From Rhizophagus clarus (lineage: Eukaryota; Glomeromycota; Glomeromycetes; Glomerales; Glomeraceae): a DNA stretch of 64,000 nt. Below are positions 11,909-23,982 of this stretch, piece after piece. Location of the stretch: NCBI GenBank assembly GCA_015698045.1, contig BLAL01000028.1:248001-312000 (forward strand), written 5' to 3'. Position numbers and translations under genes: made by a program. Below the pieces are notes generated by a model. That model ran no database searches, was not told the DNA's origin, and worked only from the letters and a program-made list of their open reading frames with translations. How positions within the stretch are numbered: position 1 is the stretch's first letter; each line of letters begins with the position of its first letter.

Positions 11909-12845
11909 TTGATTAAATTCCTGAAAGAAGAAAATTCAGTTATATTGATCTTTTTATGAAGTCGGTAGTGTAAAAAAATTTGATCTATTCCTAATACGGT
12001 TTATTTTTATTTATAAATAACATTTTTACCGAGCCTTTTCCCCGTAATGAGTAAGTCTTATTCCAAAGGTTCCAAAAATGCTACAGTTTGTGTGATAGTA
12101 GACAAAATTAGGTTGAAATGAACTTTACGGAATATATTGATAATGCAATTTTTATTATTAAGAAGAAATTTGAGTTTAATTTTAAAGACGAATAAAGAAA
12201 CCACCAATTAAACAATTATTTTTGTATAAATAACAGTAATACATTCATCTAAATTTCAGTATATAACAATGTTCTTGATGATTACAAGGAAAATGTTACG
12301 CATATATTATTAGATTTGTATATTTTACGATTCGAATCGCTGTATTTGAAATTATTTAATTTTAATTAAGGTGCCTCCAAAATTGGGTATCATATCAAAA
12401 TCTTTTTCAAACCGATAGGGAGGGATATAAACCGGAATGCTTACTTGTAATCATATGGTTAAAATTTGAATGATGAACTTCATGATCCAAGTTCATCGTT
12501 ACGGCCCGTTACAATATTTGTAATTCGTGTAAATAAATGATCAAGTATAATGAACTACATAATATACTTAAATATATTTTCCTAATACTATCTTAGTCTG
12601 TACAATACATAATAACCGTTAAAAATTCCGAATCATTTAATTAGCGTTTTTACGTAGATACGTCGGTTGAGACACAAACGATCATTTTTTTTTGGAAAAA
12701 AGGTTACATGAAAGAGACAATACTTTTGTAAATAAGATTTTTTACGAAAATATAAAACAACAATTTAGTGAGAAATTTATTGTAAAATGGAGTTAATCAA
12801 TTAATAAGAATAGTAAATTTTTAAATGGTAACATATTGATTTAAA
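11909..12845. other. Spacer between dynamin copies B and C
   Basis: It contains a weak copy of the conserved upstream block near 12040-12075 and then AT-rich DNA. Parts resemble the 3' flank after other copies (a GTTACGGCC word followed by a GTATAATGAA stretch). No gene is seen. Confidence 0.4.
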
Positions 12846-13980
12846 TTAGCTGATCGTGCACTGAAATCGTACCCTTTGATGTATTTCGCCTAACCTTATA
12901 ATCAGATTCTGTAAACCAAATCGATCAGATGGTACAACACTCCAGGTTTTATTTCGTTTAAGAGCCTCAACTGTCGCTTTTTCCAACTCATTCGGGTCCT
13001 CAGAACGACCACCGGAGGGATTTCTTATAACATAAACACGATTTTTAACAAGAGTAGCGAGTTCAAGATGTTTAAGTTCTTCTTCACTATGATATTCAAT
13101 AACACGATCCATTTTTGTTAGGACTCCCACTGTACGCTGACCGTTTGGATCTACTTCTTGCGCGAGACGATATGCGCATTGTGTATCTATATCAACAGTT
13201 GCTTGAAATACTGGCATTAAAATTGACGTTTCTTTTATAATATATTCTTTTGCCAGAGATAATAAGAACTTTTCGTGGTTTTCATCGTTTCTTACAATTC
13301 CTAATGAAAAATAAAAAACGTATTAAATTTTTTAATTTCACTTCACCATTTATTTTTTCAATTTACCTGGCAAGTCAACCAAACATAAATCATATTTCCG
13401 ATCTGGACCACTGATTATAATACACACAGTATTTTTTGTATAAGGCAATTCATCAGTATGAGGTAAAGACCCTTTAATTTTATTTTTAAAATTAATACTC
13501 GGATTCAGCGCATAACGTTGAGCTTCACGCAACTTTTCTTCGATTTCTTCCTCTTCCAAATCCATTATATTAGCAAACTCGATTTCTCTTGGAGTTGTTG
13601 GTTTACGATTTTTGTCTTCTACGTAACGTAAAGATATTTTACGTAACGGTTCCCTAGATGGAATCATACGTATTTCGAAAGGTGCACACGTACATTTTAT
13701 GGATCCTCTATATAAAGAAGAAATTGTGTATATATATATATATTTATATATGAAGATGAATTTCAGTTCCCAATCCGAATCTTTTCTTTCGTTAGGGATT
13801 ATATATATAGTATATATATATATATAATTTTTTTAAAAAAAATTGTATTCTTTTTTCTTACATTGGCAATGGTAAACCAACTAAGCGTTTTAAAACAGAA
13901 CTTTTGCCACTTGATTGATCACCAAATACAACAATGGTTGGAATGAATATATTTGTTAGTGAAGAATTTTGTTGTCCCAT
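12846..13980 (-). CDS. Dynamin-like GTPase copy C, tail-less
   Basis: Exons 13980-13862, 13707-13367 and 13300-12846 join in frame (915 nt, 304 residues). The motifs GDQSSGKSS, DLPG and TKMD are all present. Compared with copy A the N-terminal helix before the P-loop is missing: exon 1 runs from NSSLTNIF directly to IPTIVVFGDQ. The segment before VYVIRNPS is also shortened. The protein ends soon after the G domain with GEIHQRVRFQCTIS, so it lacks both the stalk start and the hydrophobic tail. It is open, but the shortened N-terminus makes function uncertain. Confidence 0.75.
13735..13830. repeat. AT dinucleotide runs in intron 1 of copy C
   Basis: Two TA/TATATA runs (about 13735-13755 and 13803-13826) lie between exons 1 and 2 of copy C. 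They enlarge an intron that is under 100 bp in copy A. A similar shorter TA run is in the matching intron of copy E near 17657. Confidence 0.6.
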
Positions 13981-14196
13981 TTTTTTTTTTTAGTTAAAAA
14001 AAAAAAAAAAAAAAAAATGATATTTTTATTTAAGGAAAAGGAAATTTCATGAGAATTTTTTTTATTTTGTATTGTAAAAAAATTTAAAGTTGTGATTTTC
14101 ATCACTTATTCCTCATGTGGAGTTATTAAAAAACAATTGAATTTTGATTTTTTTTTTTATCTATCATGATAAGAAGCTTTTTGTCAGGTGAGAAAT

Positions 14197-14255
14197 CTCT
14201 TTGCTTCTATAATGAGTAAGCTTAATCCGGATTTGGAAACTATGGTCTCATTTTT
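14197..14255 (-). promoter_or_regulatory. Conserved upstream block of copy C
   Basis: About 215-275 bp before the start codon of copy C. It is nearly identical to the blocks at 17967 and 41351 although the DNA around it has diverged. The plus strand also carries a short frame starting MSKLNP, open here to 14532 but closed soon after in the other copies, which argues against coding. Confidence 0.45.
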
Positions 14256-14967
14256 TAATATCGCACCAAGTTTAAGTAGTTCAGTCTATGGAGTTTTATT
14301 TAAAAACATGTGGAGCTCATATGAACCCACAGGAATCATATGGATTTATGTTATGCTTCGTCGCAAGGTTATTTGGAACTATTCAGGTTTCTACAGATTC
14401 CATGTAGATCTACGTAAAAAATTTCCTGATTTTATTATTTACTTGTCGGATAAAATTATGGGGAGATCGCAAGATATGAAATTTGAATCGCTGTGTTACC
14501 AAAATTTAAGTAAAAATGAGAATATGAGATAAATCATGAGGGCACCATATAAACTTTTTTTTTTGTCTATATCTCTATCGGAATGCTTATATGATTAAGT
14601 TTGGATAGGACAAATGATGAATCTCATACTCAAATTTCTAACTTTGATATCGTTACGGCCGTTTATAAATTTATAATTCATGTAAATGATGATAAAACAT
14701 GCAGTATAAGTTGTGTTTACAAGGTGATTATTGTGATTTTTTCAGGTATAATGAACCAATATACTTATTAGCTAAATTTTCAACTTAAAAAAAGAAGAGT
14801 TTAAATTGATAAAAAAAAAGCTGCCACATAAGTCTAATTCCTTTTCGGATTTATTAATTTTTCTTTAGCGTATGATAGTTGGCACAAATATGAAAATTAT
14901 CTGCCAATAAAAGCACCAATTATCGCTTATAGTAATCCGATAAACAGGTTACGTAAGAGGAATAAAT

Positions 14968-16134
14968 TCAGATCGACGATTGTTCTTGTGCCTCTGATGG
15001 TACTTCTGTCTCCGGTCGTTCTTCTGTCTCTGGTCGTTCTTGTGCCTCTGATCGTTGTTGTAATTCGTTCAATTTCATAGTCAGATTATTTAAACCAAAT
15101 TGATCAGATGGTACATCCCTCCAAATTCTATGTTGTTTAAGAGCCTCAATTGTCGCCTTTTCCAACTCATCCGGATCCTCAAAAATTTCTGAACGAACAC
15201 TAGAAGGATTTCTTATAACATAGACACTGTTTACAAGCTTATGTTTTCCTTGGCCTTTTACAAAAGTAGCAAGTTCAAGATGTTTTTCGTCATCACTCAT
15301 ATAATTGATAATACGGTCCATTTTTGTTAGGACGCCCACTGTACGTAGACCACTCGGATCTGCTTCACGCGCAAGACGAGAGACGCATTGTGTAGCTATA
15401 CCAGAAGTTGCTTGAAATACAGGAACTAAAATTGTCGTTTCTTTTTTAATATATTCTTTTACTAGAGATAATAAGAAATTTTCGTGACTTTCTTCATCTC
15501 TTACAATTCCTACGTATAATTTTAATAAGGCGTAAAGTGAAATGTATTAAACTTCGTAATTTCACATCAATCATTTTCTATTTACCTGGCAATTCGACCA
15601 TAGGTAAACTATGCATCTGATCTGGACCACTGATTGTAACACATACAACATTTTTTGTAAAAGTTAACTCATCAGAATCAGGTAGCAATTGTGTATTTTC
15701 GGCATTAATACTCGGATTCCGCACATAACGTTGAGCTTCACGCAACTTTTCTTCGATTTCTTCATCATTCAAGTCCGTTATATTAGCAAACTCGACTTCT
15801 CTTGGAGTTGTTGGTTTATGATTTTCGTCTTCTATGTAACGTAATGATATTTTACGTAACGGTTCCTCAGTTTGTAACATACGTATTTCGAATGGTGTAC
15901 ATTTTGTGGATCCCCTGTTTACAATTATATAAAGAAGATATTTTTTATTTTTATTTTTATTTTTTTTTTTTAAAAAAATAGATTGTATTTTTTTTTTTCT
16001 TACATTGGCAACGGTAACCCAACTAAGCGCTTTAAAACAGAACTTTTGCCACTTGATTTATCACCAAATACAACAATGGATGGAGTGTTTTCTTCAAATT
16101 CATTGTTTAAGCTAGGTTCCTCTATTTCACACAT
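14968..16134 (-). CDS. Dynamin-like GTPase copy D, altered switch motif
   Basis: Exons 16134-16004, 15914-15586 and 15509-14968 join in frame to 333 residues. The ancestral start codon is lost, since the place of MGQLNS reads through ATTAAG and a stop. The first usable ATG is therefore in MCEIEEPS. The P-loop is GDKSSGKSS and the nucleotide motif TKMD is intact. The G3 motif reads ELPG instead of DLPG, a change of the Asp that coordinates Mg-water. The C-terminus carries a small repeat of ERPETE units and ends in EAQEQSSI, without the hydrophobic tail. It may be expressed but GTP hydrolysis is doubtful. Confidence 0.7.
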
Positions 16135-16808
16135 AATGTAAATATAATCTTTTGCATTGATAAAAATAGTGGAGAATTTACTTAATTTTTATTTAAAATT
16201 TAGTAAAAAAAAAAAAAAACTTGACAATATATAGCAGACAAAATAATAATTTCGTTTAAGAAAAAGGGTGTATTTTATAATGAATTTTATTATTTGGCTT
16301 GTGTTTGATTGTTCATCACTTATTCCTCATACGGAATTTATTAAAAAAAATATTTTTTCAAATTTTGATTTATTTTATCTATTATGGTAAGGTGCTTTTA
16401 TTTGCTCATCATTTACACAAAGCACTTTTATTAATGATATGAGATCGTTATTAAAATTTGTAATTCATTAATACATGTAGTAAAAGATAGTGTTTTTCAG
16501 GTATAATAAATCAATATACTTATTAGCAGTGCTAAATAGAAAGAAAACATTTTGCCGGATATAATATAAGGAGTTATCTTAAAAATTTGCCGGGATATGA
16601 TCTGAATTTTACCGGAGATTTTTCAACAATTCCGGAATTTTATCATCTAAATTTTTCATATAATAACAATGTAAAGAGTTATACATTGATAAATTCGTCA
16701 CATAAATCACATAATTTCTTTTTTAAATTTATTAAATTTTTTAGCGCATAACAAATGGTATAAAAAAAATAAATTATCGATTATCACTTACAGCGATTCG
16801 AGAAAATT

Positions 16809-17844
16809 TCAGATTGATGATCGTTCTTGTGCCTCTCGTTGTAATTCGCTCAAATTTATAGTCAGATTCTGTAAGCAAAATCGATTAGATGGTACATCCC
16901 TCCAGACTCTGTGTTGTATAAGAGCTCTAATTGTCGTTTTTTCCAACTCTTCCGGGTCCTCAAGAATTTCTGAACGAACACCGGAAGGGTTTCTTATAAC
17001 ATAATAACCGTTTACAAGATTATGTTCTCCTTGACCTTTTACAAAAGTAGCAAGTTCAAGATGTTTTTCGCCATCACTCGGATAATCGACAAAACAATCC
17101 ATTTTTGTTAGGACACCCACTATACGCCGACCGCTTGGATCTGTTTCGCGCGCAAGACGATATGCGCATTGTGTAGCTATATCAGAGTTGTTGCTTGAAA
17201 TATAGGAACAAAAATTGTCGTTTCCTTTTTAATATATTGGTTGCTAAATTCAATAAGAAATCTTATATTAAATTTTTGAATTTCACTCCATTTGTTTCTT
17301 CTATTTGCCTGGCAAGTCAATCATAAATAAACTATGTGTCTGATCTGGACCACTGATTGTTAAACATATAGTATTCTCTGTATAAGCTAACTCATCAGAA
17401 TCAGGTGACAAATTGTACTTTTAACAGCTTCACGCAATTTTGCTCCGATTTCTTCCTCATCCAAGTCCGTTATATTAGCAAACTCGAATTCTCTTGGAGT
17501 TATTAGTTTACGATTTTTGTCTTCTATGTAACGTAAAGATATTTTACGTGACGGTTCCTCAGATGGTATCATACGTATTTCGAAAGGTACACACGTAACA
17601 TCCTCTGTTTATAATTACATAAGAAAAAAATTTTTATTTTTTAAAAATAGAGATTGTATATATATATATTTTTTTTTCTCACATTTGCAATGGTAAACCG
17701 CCGGTTAATCGTTTTAAAACGTTTTTAAACAGAACTTTTGCCACTTGATTGATCACCAAATATAACAACAAATGGTTAGAATGTTTTCTTCAATTTCATT
17801 GTTTGCATTTGGCACTTTGCAATTGAAGAGTTTAGTTGACCCAT
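16809..17844 (-). pseudogene. Dynamin-like GTPase copy E, inactivated
   Basis: Exon 1 starts with ATG at 17844 but soon loses frame through small indels, and the P-loop region carries a further slip after GGCAAAAGTTC. Exon 2 is frameshifted by a deletion before the SIN segment (frame ends at 17387). Exon 3 has an insertion near 17187 that breaks frame upstream of TKMD. The last part, 16809-17120, is open and ends in QREAQERSSI like copy D. The shared C-terminus makes D and E sister copies. Confidence 0.8.
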
Positions 17845-17966
17845 TTTGATTAATTTTTTAAACTTGAAAAGAATTTTGTTTAAGGAAAGGAAGTTCAGCT
17901 GTGTTTTATAATGAGAAATTTTTTTTATTTCATGATTTCTGTTCTCATACGGAATTTATTAATTTT

Positions 17967-18025
17967 GCTTTTTGCTTCTATAATGAGTAAGCTTAATCTG
18001 AATTTGGAAACTATGGTCTCATTTT
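17967..18025 (-). promoter_or_regulatory. Conserved upstream block of copy E
   Basis: It lies about 125-180 bp before the start of the dead copy E and is still almost identical to the blocks at 14197 and 41351. That fits recent duplication of the whole unit. Confidence 0.4.
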
Positions 18026-18479
18026 AATATCATACGAATTTAAGCAGATCGGTCCACATAATTCCATGCAGGTAAAGTTACTTAAAAACGTAGAATTCCA
18101 TACATTTCTGAATAGCACATGAATCCGCATATTTTATTAAGGATTTGTTATGCTTCGTCGCAGGATTTGGAACTATTCAGGTTTCTATAAATTACGACGT
18201 GAATTTTTATGTAGATCTTTATTTCCCAGTGATTTTATTATTACTGTAACTTGGCGGATAAAATTATGGTGAGATAGTAATATAAGGTTTGTTAGAATAC
18301 TGTATACGTTTAGTACTAATTAATTAGGTAATAAGATATTTCAACAATTTAGACTAACTTTTAAACAATATATCAATCAAAATTTTTTAAGTTTTAATTG
18401 ATGCTAATAATTGTAAATAAGTAATAAATAAGGAGAAAGATTTAGTTATACATACAGTTACAATAAGAAATTTTTTAAT

Positions 18480-18800
18480 GAATTATTATTTATTATTATA
18501 CTATTCAAGCAACATATAAATGGATTTCCATCTAATAATAGTGAAGTGCATTTAATTTTTCTTTAAATTTAGATTAACAATCTTTCAAAAAAAAATATAT
18601 TTTTGACAATAAATGTCTATACCTTTTTTAAAATTTTATATTTCAAATTGATCAGATGTTATATCTTTCCAGATTATATATTATTTAAGTTCTTTAATTG
18701 TTTTTTTCAAACTTATAATAAATTTCTAAATAAACTGAATACCAAAAAAACTTGTTATAATATAAATACTATTTATTATAAATTAATATTATTTTTAATT
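18480..18800 (-). pseudogene. Heavily AT-decayed dynamin exon 3 relic
   Basis: The DNA aligns with exon 3 of copies A and B from the region before the tail up to the VIRNPS strand. Many positions differ by C to T or G to A: CAAATTCAGATC in the intact copies is TAAATTTAGATT here. No frame survives. The plus-strand frame 18603-18863 is an artefact. This is an eighth trace of the family in the window, counting the relic at 36.56 kb. Confidence 0.6.
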
Positions 18801-19068
18801 TTTTTACAAAAAAAAAAAAGAATTTATAATATTTTTTATAATGTTTTTAATGAGTCAAGTTAAGTTAAATTCAAGTTAATTTAAAGTACTATTTATATAG
18901 ATAAATATACTTTATTAATTATTTAAATTACATTATTTATATTATACAGGTCTATATAAATTTTATGTAAATTAATTTTGAAATACTAATTTTTTGTTAA
19001 TATTTAAATAATATAATTTATATTTATTAAATTAATTAATAATATATATACTTTATATATTAAATGGA

Positions 19069-19545
19069 AGGCCAGAAATAATACTTTAAGACCAGTTTGC
19101 GGTCTTCAGTTTTAGACTATTTTAACTGGAGACCAGTTTGAAAAAAAATCTTTGTAATAAGATTTTAAACTGGTTTGACATGTCAGACCAGTTTTAATTT
19201 ATCTAAAAAGGAGGTCGTCTAAAGTGGAGGTAAGTCGCCTGATTTATACAAATTTTTGGCCCACATTACAGCATTAAGAAATTGCGAATGTGACAAATAA
19301 GGGCGTGATATATAGGATTTTATTAACTGAAAAATTTCTGTTACCAGAATACTTAATAAAAATGAAAGAGTAGAGGGGTGTGACATGGGTAACAAATATT
19401 TTACTATGATCACATGATTTGTCTCCACTTTAGATATTCCCCTAAAAAGAAAATATTAGTTAAACTGGTTTCTTTAGATTAAACCAGTTTGAAACTGGTT
19501 TTGAAGACTAGTCTTAAAGCACTAGTCAAAAATTATATTATTTAA
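19069..19545. mobile_element. Nested inverted-repeat element (MITE-like)
   Basis: An inner pair of inverted repeats containing TCTAAAGTGGAG lies at about 19213-19228 and 19421-19436, and the similarity extends outward to CTAAAAAGGAGG against CCCCTAAAAAG. Outside this an outer pair shares TTTAAGAC(C/T)AGT and several ACTGGTTT/AAACCAGT words in both orientations. The minus frame 19219-19428 falls inside the inner part and has no recognisable domain. I read it as one non-autonomous element, or one inserted in another. Target duplications are not clear. Confidence 0.45.
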
Positions 19546-19926
19546 TTTTGAAATTTTGATCAATCTTTTTCTTATCATTATTTTAAAAAATTCAATATAT
19601 ATTATTAATTACTAAAAATGGTATTTATAGAAGAAAAATAGGAATTCTAAAGGAAAATCTGAAAAGTACTATCTTGAATTAATGAATTAAACCTAAGACT
19701 TTAATTCTATAAATTAGTATAATTTTTAAGTATAAAATATAAAATTAATAAGCTAAACCAAACATATTTATTATGATTAAAAGAATGTAATAATAATTCT
19801 ATAGAATATTTTTATAATAAATTGAAGTCTTATATCATAATATCAATTCTTTAAAAATAAAATAAAAATAACAAAGATAAATTAATTATTACTAATATCA
19901 TAAATAATATAATTTTATATAAATAT

Positions 19927-21978
19927 TAAACATAAATATTAAGACAACTCTTCCTGCTGATCACTCAGCCCAAAATCTTTTGAAAGTTTTCGCGAACTTT
20001 TCACTAATAACAACCCACTTTTTTTCAAGGATATAGACGCGCGAACACTAAAAATCATTAAGGAAGCGACTGCTAACTCTTTTAAAACAAGTCTTATCGA
20101 CTTTCTTCAGACTATTTTACCTCTATGTCCTCAGCTTTGCGAAGGCATAATGGTGACCACGATCGGAGCAGCTGAGCTTTTCGACAAAGTACCCCAGTAC
20201 CGACTAGACCCAGGCTTAGCAACTGTCAAGCCCAAAGCTTCCCAACAACAAGTGGTAGCTTCAACGGTCTTAGCTACTGTGGCTCACTGGTCTTCCTCCC
20301 TCCTTCTTGAACAGCTCGTTTTCCCCACCTACGACAAGATTGCACGTGAGGTGGATGAGATACTTGAGGCACAAACATTAAGACACCAATCAGATATTGA
20401 CATGCTGACAGACCAGTTGACCAACACAGGCACAGTGCAAACGCCCGAAGATCATGCAGATTTACCAGATTTGGATATGGAGATGGATCGCCCGCACCAA
20501 TCAACGTCTTCGACAGCTGATCCACCTCCCCCTTCCTCCGAAACAAGTAACACCTCCTGGAAACCAGTTTTGACTAAGAATCAGAAGAAAAAATTAAAGA
20601 AATAAGAGAAGCGTGTGGAAAAAGCTAAATTCCTACAGGAAGTCACCTCACTCAACTCTTCAACTGCATCACCTGATTCCACCCTTGATAGTCAAAAGCC
20701 TATACTCTCGCAACCCCCACCACAGCCATCTGTAAACGTCAAGTAAAGTGATAAAAGTGATGATAAAGTCACCACGCTGTCAACGAAAAAGCGTAAGAAT
20801 GAGAGTAGTACAGGAGACAATAACCTTATTATCACTGGATATCAACCTGAGGAGAAAGACAAGAACCTCACCTTGGATCTAGTGGTTTATGACATCCCAG
20901 CCAACTGGACAAATTATCAACTCCTCAGCGAACTCAACAAATGGGGAAAAGTGGTGTCTGTCAGCACGCGAGTGCAAAAGAAATATCAAACAGCAAGGGT
21001 CAGACTTACACCCAACCATAATTGTCTAAAAGTGTATAATAATGGTGACTGGACGGTTTCCCTCAGATCTCTTCTGGTGCGATAGTTCCCAGCAGCTTGG
21101 TCTCTTTCAGAACGAAAGCAATGCAAGAAATTCCAGGCAGCAATCACGAATATCCCCAAAGATATGACGATTGAGTCACTATTTCCCGAAGGCACTTCTG
21201 GGCCCTTCATCAATAAAAGCAATCTCCAATCATTCAAAATAGTTCGAGAACAGGATGGCACTAGGATTCTTATCGGCTACTTTGCAACATGGGATGCATT
21301 GTCCCGCAGACTAGCCAAGAGTCAAATGTGAAAGCAGATGGAATTAGCTTGGTACAAACATTCCACTCCATCCTTCCGTTCGTCAAGATGACAGCCTAAA
21401 GCTACAGGTTCAGGCTCAAACTCTTCTCCTCACAAGAAGGCGGGCTCCTCTCTGGTGGTTACTGGATCAAATCGCACGCCTTTTGGGTCACGCAAGTCAC
21501 ATAACAATAACAATCAAGAAAATAATACTAACTCGCTCAATCTTGCGCAGTCTCAGAAATCCTCAGGACGTTCAACTTCTTCTAACACGAACAAGGGATC
21601 GCGTAAGTCTGGCAATGGGCAACTGGGTAATCTTAATAAGGTGGAAATCAAGCACTTACTGGAACAGCTCATTAGTTTATGTTGCTAGCATACTAGAAAC
21701 AGAAAGTTAGTCATAGACGGGATGTGTACTCCTAGCTAGTTAGTTGTTTTAGGGTAGTTTATTTTCTATAATATTTCTTTTTCTTTTTTTTTCGTTTCCT
21801 TTATTCCTTCGTATTAGTAGTTAATTAGTCAGGCAGATGGTAAGACGGGTCCTTTGAGGCTCGAAGCAACGTTAAATTGTATTTTAGTGGTATGATAATG
21901 TACCCTCATTTTACATAATAAAACAGAGTGCGGCTCCAATACCTTAAAAAAAAAAAAAAAAATAAACATAAATATTAA
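19927..21978 (+). mobile_element. Poly(A)-tailed retrocopy with 16-bp target duplication
   Basis: The insert (19943-21962) is clearly GC-richer than its surroundings. It is bounded by perfect 16-bp direct repeats TAAACATAAATATTAA at 19927-19942 and 21963-21978. It ends in a poly(A) run (from 21946) about 24 bases after an AATAAA signal at 21917. This is the signature of target-primed reverse transcription by a LINE machinery. No reverse transcriptase lies inside, so it is either an ORF1-type retroelement transcript or a processed copy of a host mRNA. Confidence 0.85.
19961..21688 (+). pseudogene. ORF1/RNA-binding-like protein with in-frame stops
   Basis: One reading frame runs through the whole retrocopy and is broken only by in-frame stops at 20603, 20744, 21083, 21329 and 21389. 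The first ATG in this frame is at 20150, but the frame is already open from 19961. The N-terminal half is helical, then comes a Ser/Pro/Lys-rich linker (about 20480-20780). A fold with LVVYDIPANWTNYQLLSELN and YQTARVRL follows, reminiscent of an RRM, then a basic Asn/Ser/Lys-rich tail. This layout resembles ORF1 proteins of non-LTR elements, but I do not identify the family with certainty. Confidence 0.5.
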
Positions 21979-22635
21979 TAATAATATCATTTAATCATTA
22001 ACAAACAAATGTAAATTATAATAAATTAACATTTTAAAATATAAAATTAGTAATAAAATACTAATAATTAAATATATTATTAATAATATTATTCATTTTA
22101 AATAAATATATTAAAATATAAAATTAGTAACAAATAAAAATAATCAAATAAAATTAGTTTAAGTAATTAAATTTTAAGAGTTTTACTTTTATTAATAATT
22201 ATTAAAATATAATTTTTGCTTTTTTTTTATATTTAAGTATATTAAGATTTAATTAAAAATTAGATCTTTTTATACAAAATAATATTTTATTAAATTATTG
22301 ATTATATAATTAAAGAAATTGTGACTTTACTTTTAATCCCTCTTTTTTTGATTATTTATTATATTTAGTATTATTTGAAATTACTTAATATAGTATTATT
22401 AATCATAAAATATTAAATGAAAATAAGAAAAATATTTTATTTTGATTTTTAATTAAAAAATATTAATTAAAAAGTTTTTTTTGATTTAAAAATACCAATT
22501 AAAAAATTTTTCTATTTTTATCAAAGAATACTAATTAAAAATAAAAATAATATAATTCATTATCTTATTTTTGTAACTTTAAAAATAAATTAATACTAAA
22601 AATAATTAAAAATAGATAAATACTAATAATAACTA
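21979..22635. other. Extremely AT-rich gene-free stretch
   Basis: Almost only A and T, with AATAATAATTA-like words and no frame of note. The same composition lies left of the retrocopy (18.9-19.9 kb), so the retrocopy landed inside a single AT-rich block. Confidence 0.6.
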
Positions 22636-23960
22636 AAGAGTGAATTTATTTAATGCACCCCGCGTTATAACGCATCCCCACGTAACCTGAAATTTTTGCC
22701 AAAATTATTGGCCAAAATTAAATCAAAATTTAAATTTTGAATTCGCGTAATATTATGTGATCCGATGAAATTCAGATGTTTCGTATCAAAAATCAAAGTT
22801 CCTAAAAAACCATAAATTAATCATGAAATAGACCAAAATTGGTACAAAACACCCATGATAACTTTATTAAATTGTATTGAACATAATGAAGTTACATTAG
22901 TTGTATTAGCTATCAATAAAGTATTATTTATTGATAATCTTTCCATCATATTATCACTCCTTTCTTTGCTCCTAATACACTTACAATTTGAATAACAGGT
23001 CCTTCTTTTGAACTTTTACATCATTCTTTCAACCACAATGTTATCCCAGTTGATCAATATCAAAGCCATCATTTTCGATTAGGACATCTAGAAGCATAAT
23101 GCCCCATTTTATGACATATGCCGCATTTTCGCCCATTATTTACATTTTCGCAATCATTTCGCACATTTTCTTTTTGTGCTTTACTAGTACTCACATTATT
23201 ATTTTCTTCATTATGACCTTTCATTCGTTTGGTGGTGGGTCTACCTTTACAATTATGCCTTGTCAGATCTTTAATACTATCAATATCATAAACGTGTCCA
23301 TCATATAATTCAATCACATTTGAATTCCTACGTTCTTCTAAAATATTTGTTTCCAATTGTGCCATAGCTTGCCGTTTTGCTTACTTTTCAGAAATATAAG
23401 CTAAGATAATATCATCCAAACTTTGTTGATTATTATCTTCTAAAGAATAATCCACTGCTTTCTTAAAATGACCCGTAAATTGGCCATAATCAACTTTTTT
23501 CTGTACGCGATTTCTAATTTGAACTTCTTGAATGTTATCATAATGCATAGGAATAAAATTGGCTTGTTAAACTGTATCATTGTCTTGAATCTGTTTTAGT
23601 TTTTTGGATGATGTTCCAATAAATGGTTCATTAAAAATAGTATTAACGTGATTCCAAGCATCATCTTGAAGCCATCTTGTTGGCATTAATAATAAATGAA
23701 ATAGTACATTTGAATTTTCAACTATCAACTTGAAATAATGTCTACATATTATCCCATGCAAGACTAACAACAAACATGTACACATGTGTGTACCATCCTC
23801 AAAGGTAACGATATGCTGATATGAGCTTGGGATTATATAAGGAGTGATTCGCCAGATTTTTTTAATTGATTTTCCTGAAACTGAATTCAACAATGCCTTT
23901 AAATATGTCTGACGATAGTCATAATACTCATTTAAAGAGAGGAATCACGCCCAACCTTTT
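22636..23960 (-). pseudogene. MULE-type transposase relic (SWIM and zinc knuckle)
   Basis: On the minus strand the frame 23893-23567 contains a SWIM zinc finger (CTCLLLVLHGIICRHYFKL), and the frame 23365-23069 ends in a CCHC knuckle (CGICHKMGHYASRC). SWIM followed by a zinc knuckle is the C-terminal order of Mutator-like transposases. The two pieces are separated by stops and frame changes. The catalytic DDE part that should lie upstream (beyond 23960) is missing. The sequence from about 22636, starting GTGAATTTATTTAATGCACC, may be the terminal repeat, but its partner is gone. Confidence 0.65.
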
Positions 23961-23982
23961 TAAAATTTAGTATAAAACATTA

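Noticed and set aside
14188..14532. Plus-strand protein starting at the conserved upstream block
   Set aside because: The matching frames near 100, 17985 and 41370 stop after a few codons, so the conservation is not protein-driven.
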